A DNA stretch of 5,641 bases. It comes from CF-113 sp035716135. GTDB lineage: Bacteria; Chloroflexota; Ktedonobacteria; Ktedonobacterales; Ktedonobacteraceae. The position numbers were made by a program, and so were the translations under genes. Where the stretch lies: the NCBI GenBank assembly GCA_035716135.1, contig DASTKD010000307.1:1-5641 (forward strand), written 5' to 3'. This document shows positions 4,340-5,641 of the stretch, piece after piece. Position 1 is the stretch's first letter. The number at the start of each line of letters is the position of its first letter. Under the pieces are notes generated by a model. That model did not search any database and was not told where the DNA came from. It saw only the letters and a program-made list of their open reading frames with translations.

Positions 4340-5641
4340 ATGCAGACGACAACCCCCAATCGTGTGTGTATCATTGGTGCCGGGTCATCGGGCATCGCTG
4401 CCTGTAAGGTGTTGAAGGAGCATGCCATCCCCTTTGATTGCTATGAGGCCAGCGACCGCGTGGGCGGCAACTGGGCGTATGATAACCCAAATCGCATGTC
4501 GAGCGCGTATAAGTCACTGTTCATCAACACCTCGAAGCCGCGTATGCAGTATTCGGACTACCCGATGCCGGAAAGTTACCCGGTCTTCCCGCATCACAGC
4601 CAGATTTTTCAATATTTTAATGACTACGTCGACCACTTCCAGTTCCGGCACTGTATCCGCTTCAATACGAGCGTCACGCGGGCGGTGCCCCTGGATGGCG
4701 GAGGCTGGGAGGTGACGCTGGACGAAGGCACGACGAAATGCTACCGCGCCCTGCTCGTCGCCAATGGCCACCACTGGAACCCGCGCTGGCCGGAGCCGCC
4801 GTTTCCCGGCCATTTCGACGGCACGGTCACGCACAGCCACTATTACCGGGAGCCGGACGAGTATGTGGGCAAGCACGTGCTGGTGCTCGGCTTCGGCAAC
4901 TCGGCCATGGACATTGCCGTTGAGACCTCGCGTGTCTCCACCATGACCTACCTGGCGGTGCGGCGCGGCTTCCACATCATCCCAAAATACCTCCTGGGCA
5001 GACCACTCGATCAACCGGCGCTGCTGCCCGTTCCGTTTGAATGGCAGCGCAGAATCTATGGCGTGATTGTTCGCCTGCAAACCGGAAAACTGACCAACTA
5101 CGGCCTGCCCGAACCCGACCACAAGATTTTGCAGGCTCACCCGACCATCAGTTCCGATATCCTGACGCGCATCACGCATGGCCGCGTCAAGGTCAAACCC
5201 AACATCCGGCAGTTGGATGGCGATGGCGTGATCTTCGCCGATGGCAGCCGCGAGCAGATCGACAAAATCATCTATTGCACGGGCTACAAGGTGACGTTCC
5301 CGTTCTTTGACCCCTCGGTCGTGGAGGCGCAAAACAATGATCTGCCACTGTTCCGCCGCGTCTTCCACCCACAGTACCGCGACCTGTTCTTCATCGGGCT
5401 GTTGCAACCACTGGGGGCCATCATGCCGCTAGCCGAGTTCCAGAGCATCTGGGTCAGCAAATACTTGCTCGGCAAGTACGGCTTGCCACCACAGTCCGAT
5501 ATGCTGAAGGACATTCACCGCGAGCGCGAGCGGATGCGCAAACGCTACGGCAACGCGCCGCGCCACACCATGCAGGTCGACTTTGAACCCTACGTCAAAG
5601 CGCTCTTCGCCGAAATCAAACGCGGCGCAGCCCGCCCAACC
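4340..5641 (+). CDS. Flavin-containing monooxygenase, nearly complete, cut by the right window edge (434 codons visible)
   Basis: This is a class B flavoprotein monooxygenase of the FMO group, which uses FAD, NADPH and oxygen to oxidise soft nucleophiles (N or S atoms) on substrates. The FAD-binding Rossmann motif GAGSSG is at 13-18, followed by RVGGNW (40-45) and the NTSK segment (63-66) around the conserved FMO asparagine. The FMO signature F-x-G-x3-H-x3-Y is exact at 159-169. The NADPH-binding motif GFGNSAMD is at 184-191, and the CTGY element at 313-316 precedes the C-terminal region. No stop occurs before base 5641. The usual family length of about 440-460 residues implies that only a short C-terminal piece is missing, because of the window boundary and not a mutation. 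AAAGGAA 8 bases before the ATG supports the start. The substrate cannot be read from the sequence. The protein is cytosolic, and the gene is GC-rich, unlike the TIR genes. Confidence 0.93.
   Translation, partial: MQTTTPNRVCIIGAGSSGIAACKVLKEHAIPFDCYEASDRVGGNWAYDNPNRMSSAYKSLFINTSKPRMQYSDYPMPESYPVFPHHSQIFQYFNDYVDHFQFRHCIRFNTSVTRAVPLDGGGWEVTLDEGTTKCYRALLVANGHHWNPRWPEPPFPGHFDGTVTHSHYYREPDEYVGKHVLVLGFGNSAMDIAVETSRVSTMTYLAVRRGFHIIPKYLLGRPLDQPALLPVPFEWQRRIYGVIVRLQTGKLTNYGLPEPDHKILQAHPTISSDILTRITHGRVKVKPNIRQLDGDGVIFADGSREQIDKIIYCTGYKVTFPFFDPSVVEAQNNDLPLFRRVFHPQYRDLFFIGLLQPLGAIMPLAEFQSIWVSKYLLGKYGLPPQSDMLKDIHRERERMRKRYGNAPRHTMQVDFEPYVKALFAEIKRGAARPT

Noticed and set aside
4514..5407. Long minus-strand frame of 297 codons opposite the monooxygenase
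   Set aside because: It is a shadow of a GC-rich gene. The sense strand carries all FMO motifs in order, while this frame has repetitive Arg/Val/Asp composition typical of antisense reading.

Overview
The window looks like chromosomal DNA from a soil-type bacterium, and I lean towards Chloroflexota (Ktedonobacteria-like). That guess rests on the mix of TIR proteins, a flavin monooxygenase and orphan membrane proteins, not on any marker gene. No rRNA, tRNA, CRISPR array or intact insertion sequence is visible.

Left part (1-2069). This half holds two divergently transcribed TIR-domain genes. On the minus strand is a stand-alone 158-residue TIR protein. It is followed after only 15 bases, and in the same frame, by the start of a more GC-rich gene that leaves the window at its left edge (possibly a dienelactone-hydrolase-type protein). 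On the plus strand is a 395-residue protein with an N-terminal TIR domain, a long highly charged linker and a C-terminal block of about four membrane helices. Both TIR domains keep the glutamate that is catalytic in NAD-cleaving TIR enzymes. The two genes share an AT-rich 273-base intergenic region with a good sigma70-like promoter for the plus-strand gene. Their base composition is visibly more AT-rich than the right half, which suggests separate acquisition.

Middle (2070-3171). A 306-base stretch without an intact gene contains decayed-looking coding sequence and a clean 19-bp operator-like dyad. After it comes a tight two-gene operon: a DUF1801 (YdhG/frataxin-like fold) protein and an 82-residue helix-hairpin-helix protein resembling the C-terminal domain of RNA polymerase alpha. 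One base separates the two genes. A very short ORF overlaps the end of the second.

Right part (3172-5641). Two small membrane proteins of unknown function converge with 11 bases between their stop codons. A 290-base intergenic region with a candidate promoter follows, then a near-complete flavin-containing monooxygenase that runs off the right edge after 434 codons.

The most interesting element is the divergent TIR pair. A small soluble TIR beside a membrane-tethered TIR would fit an NAD-based defence or cell-suicide module, but nothing here proves that the two work together.
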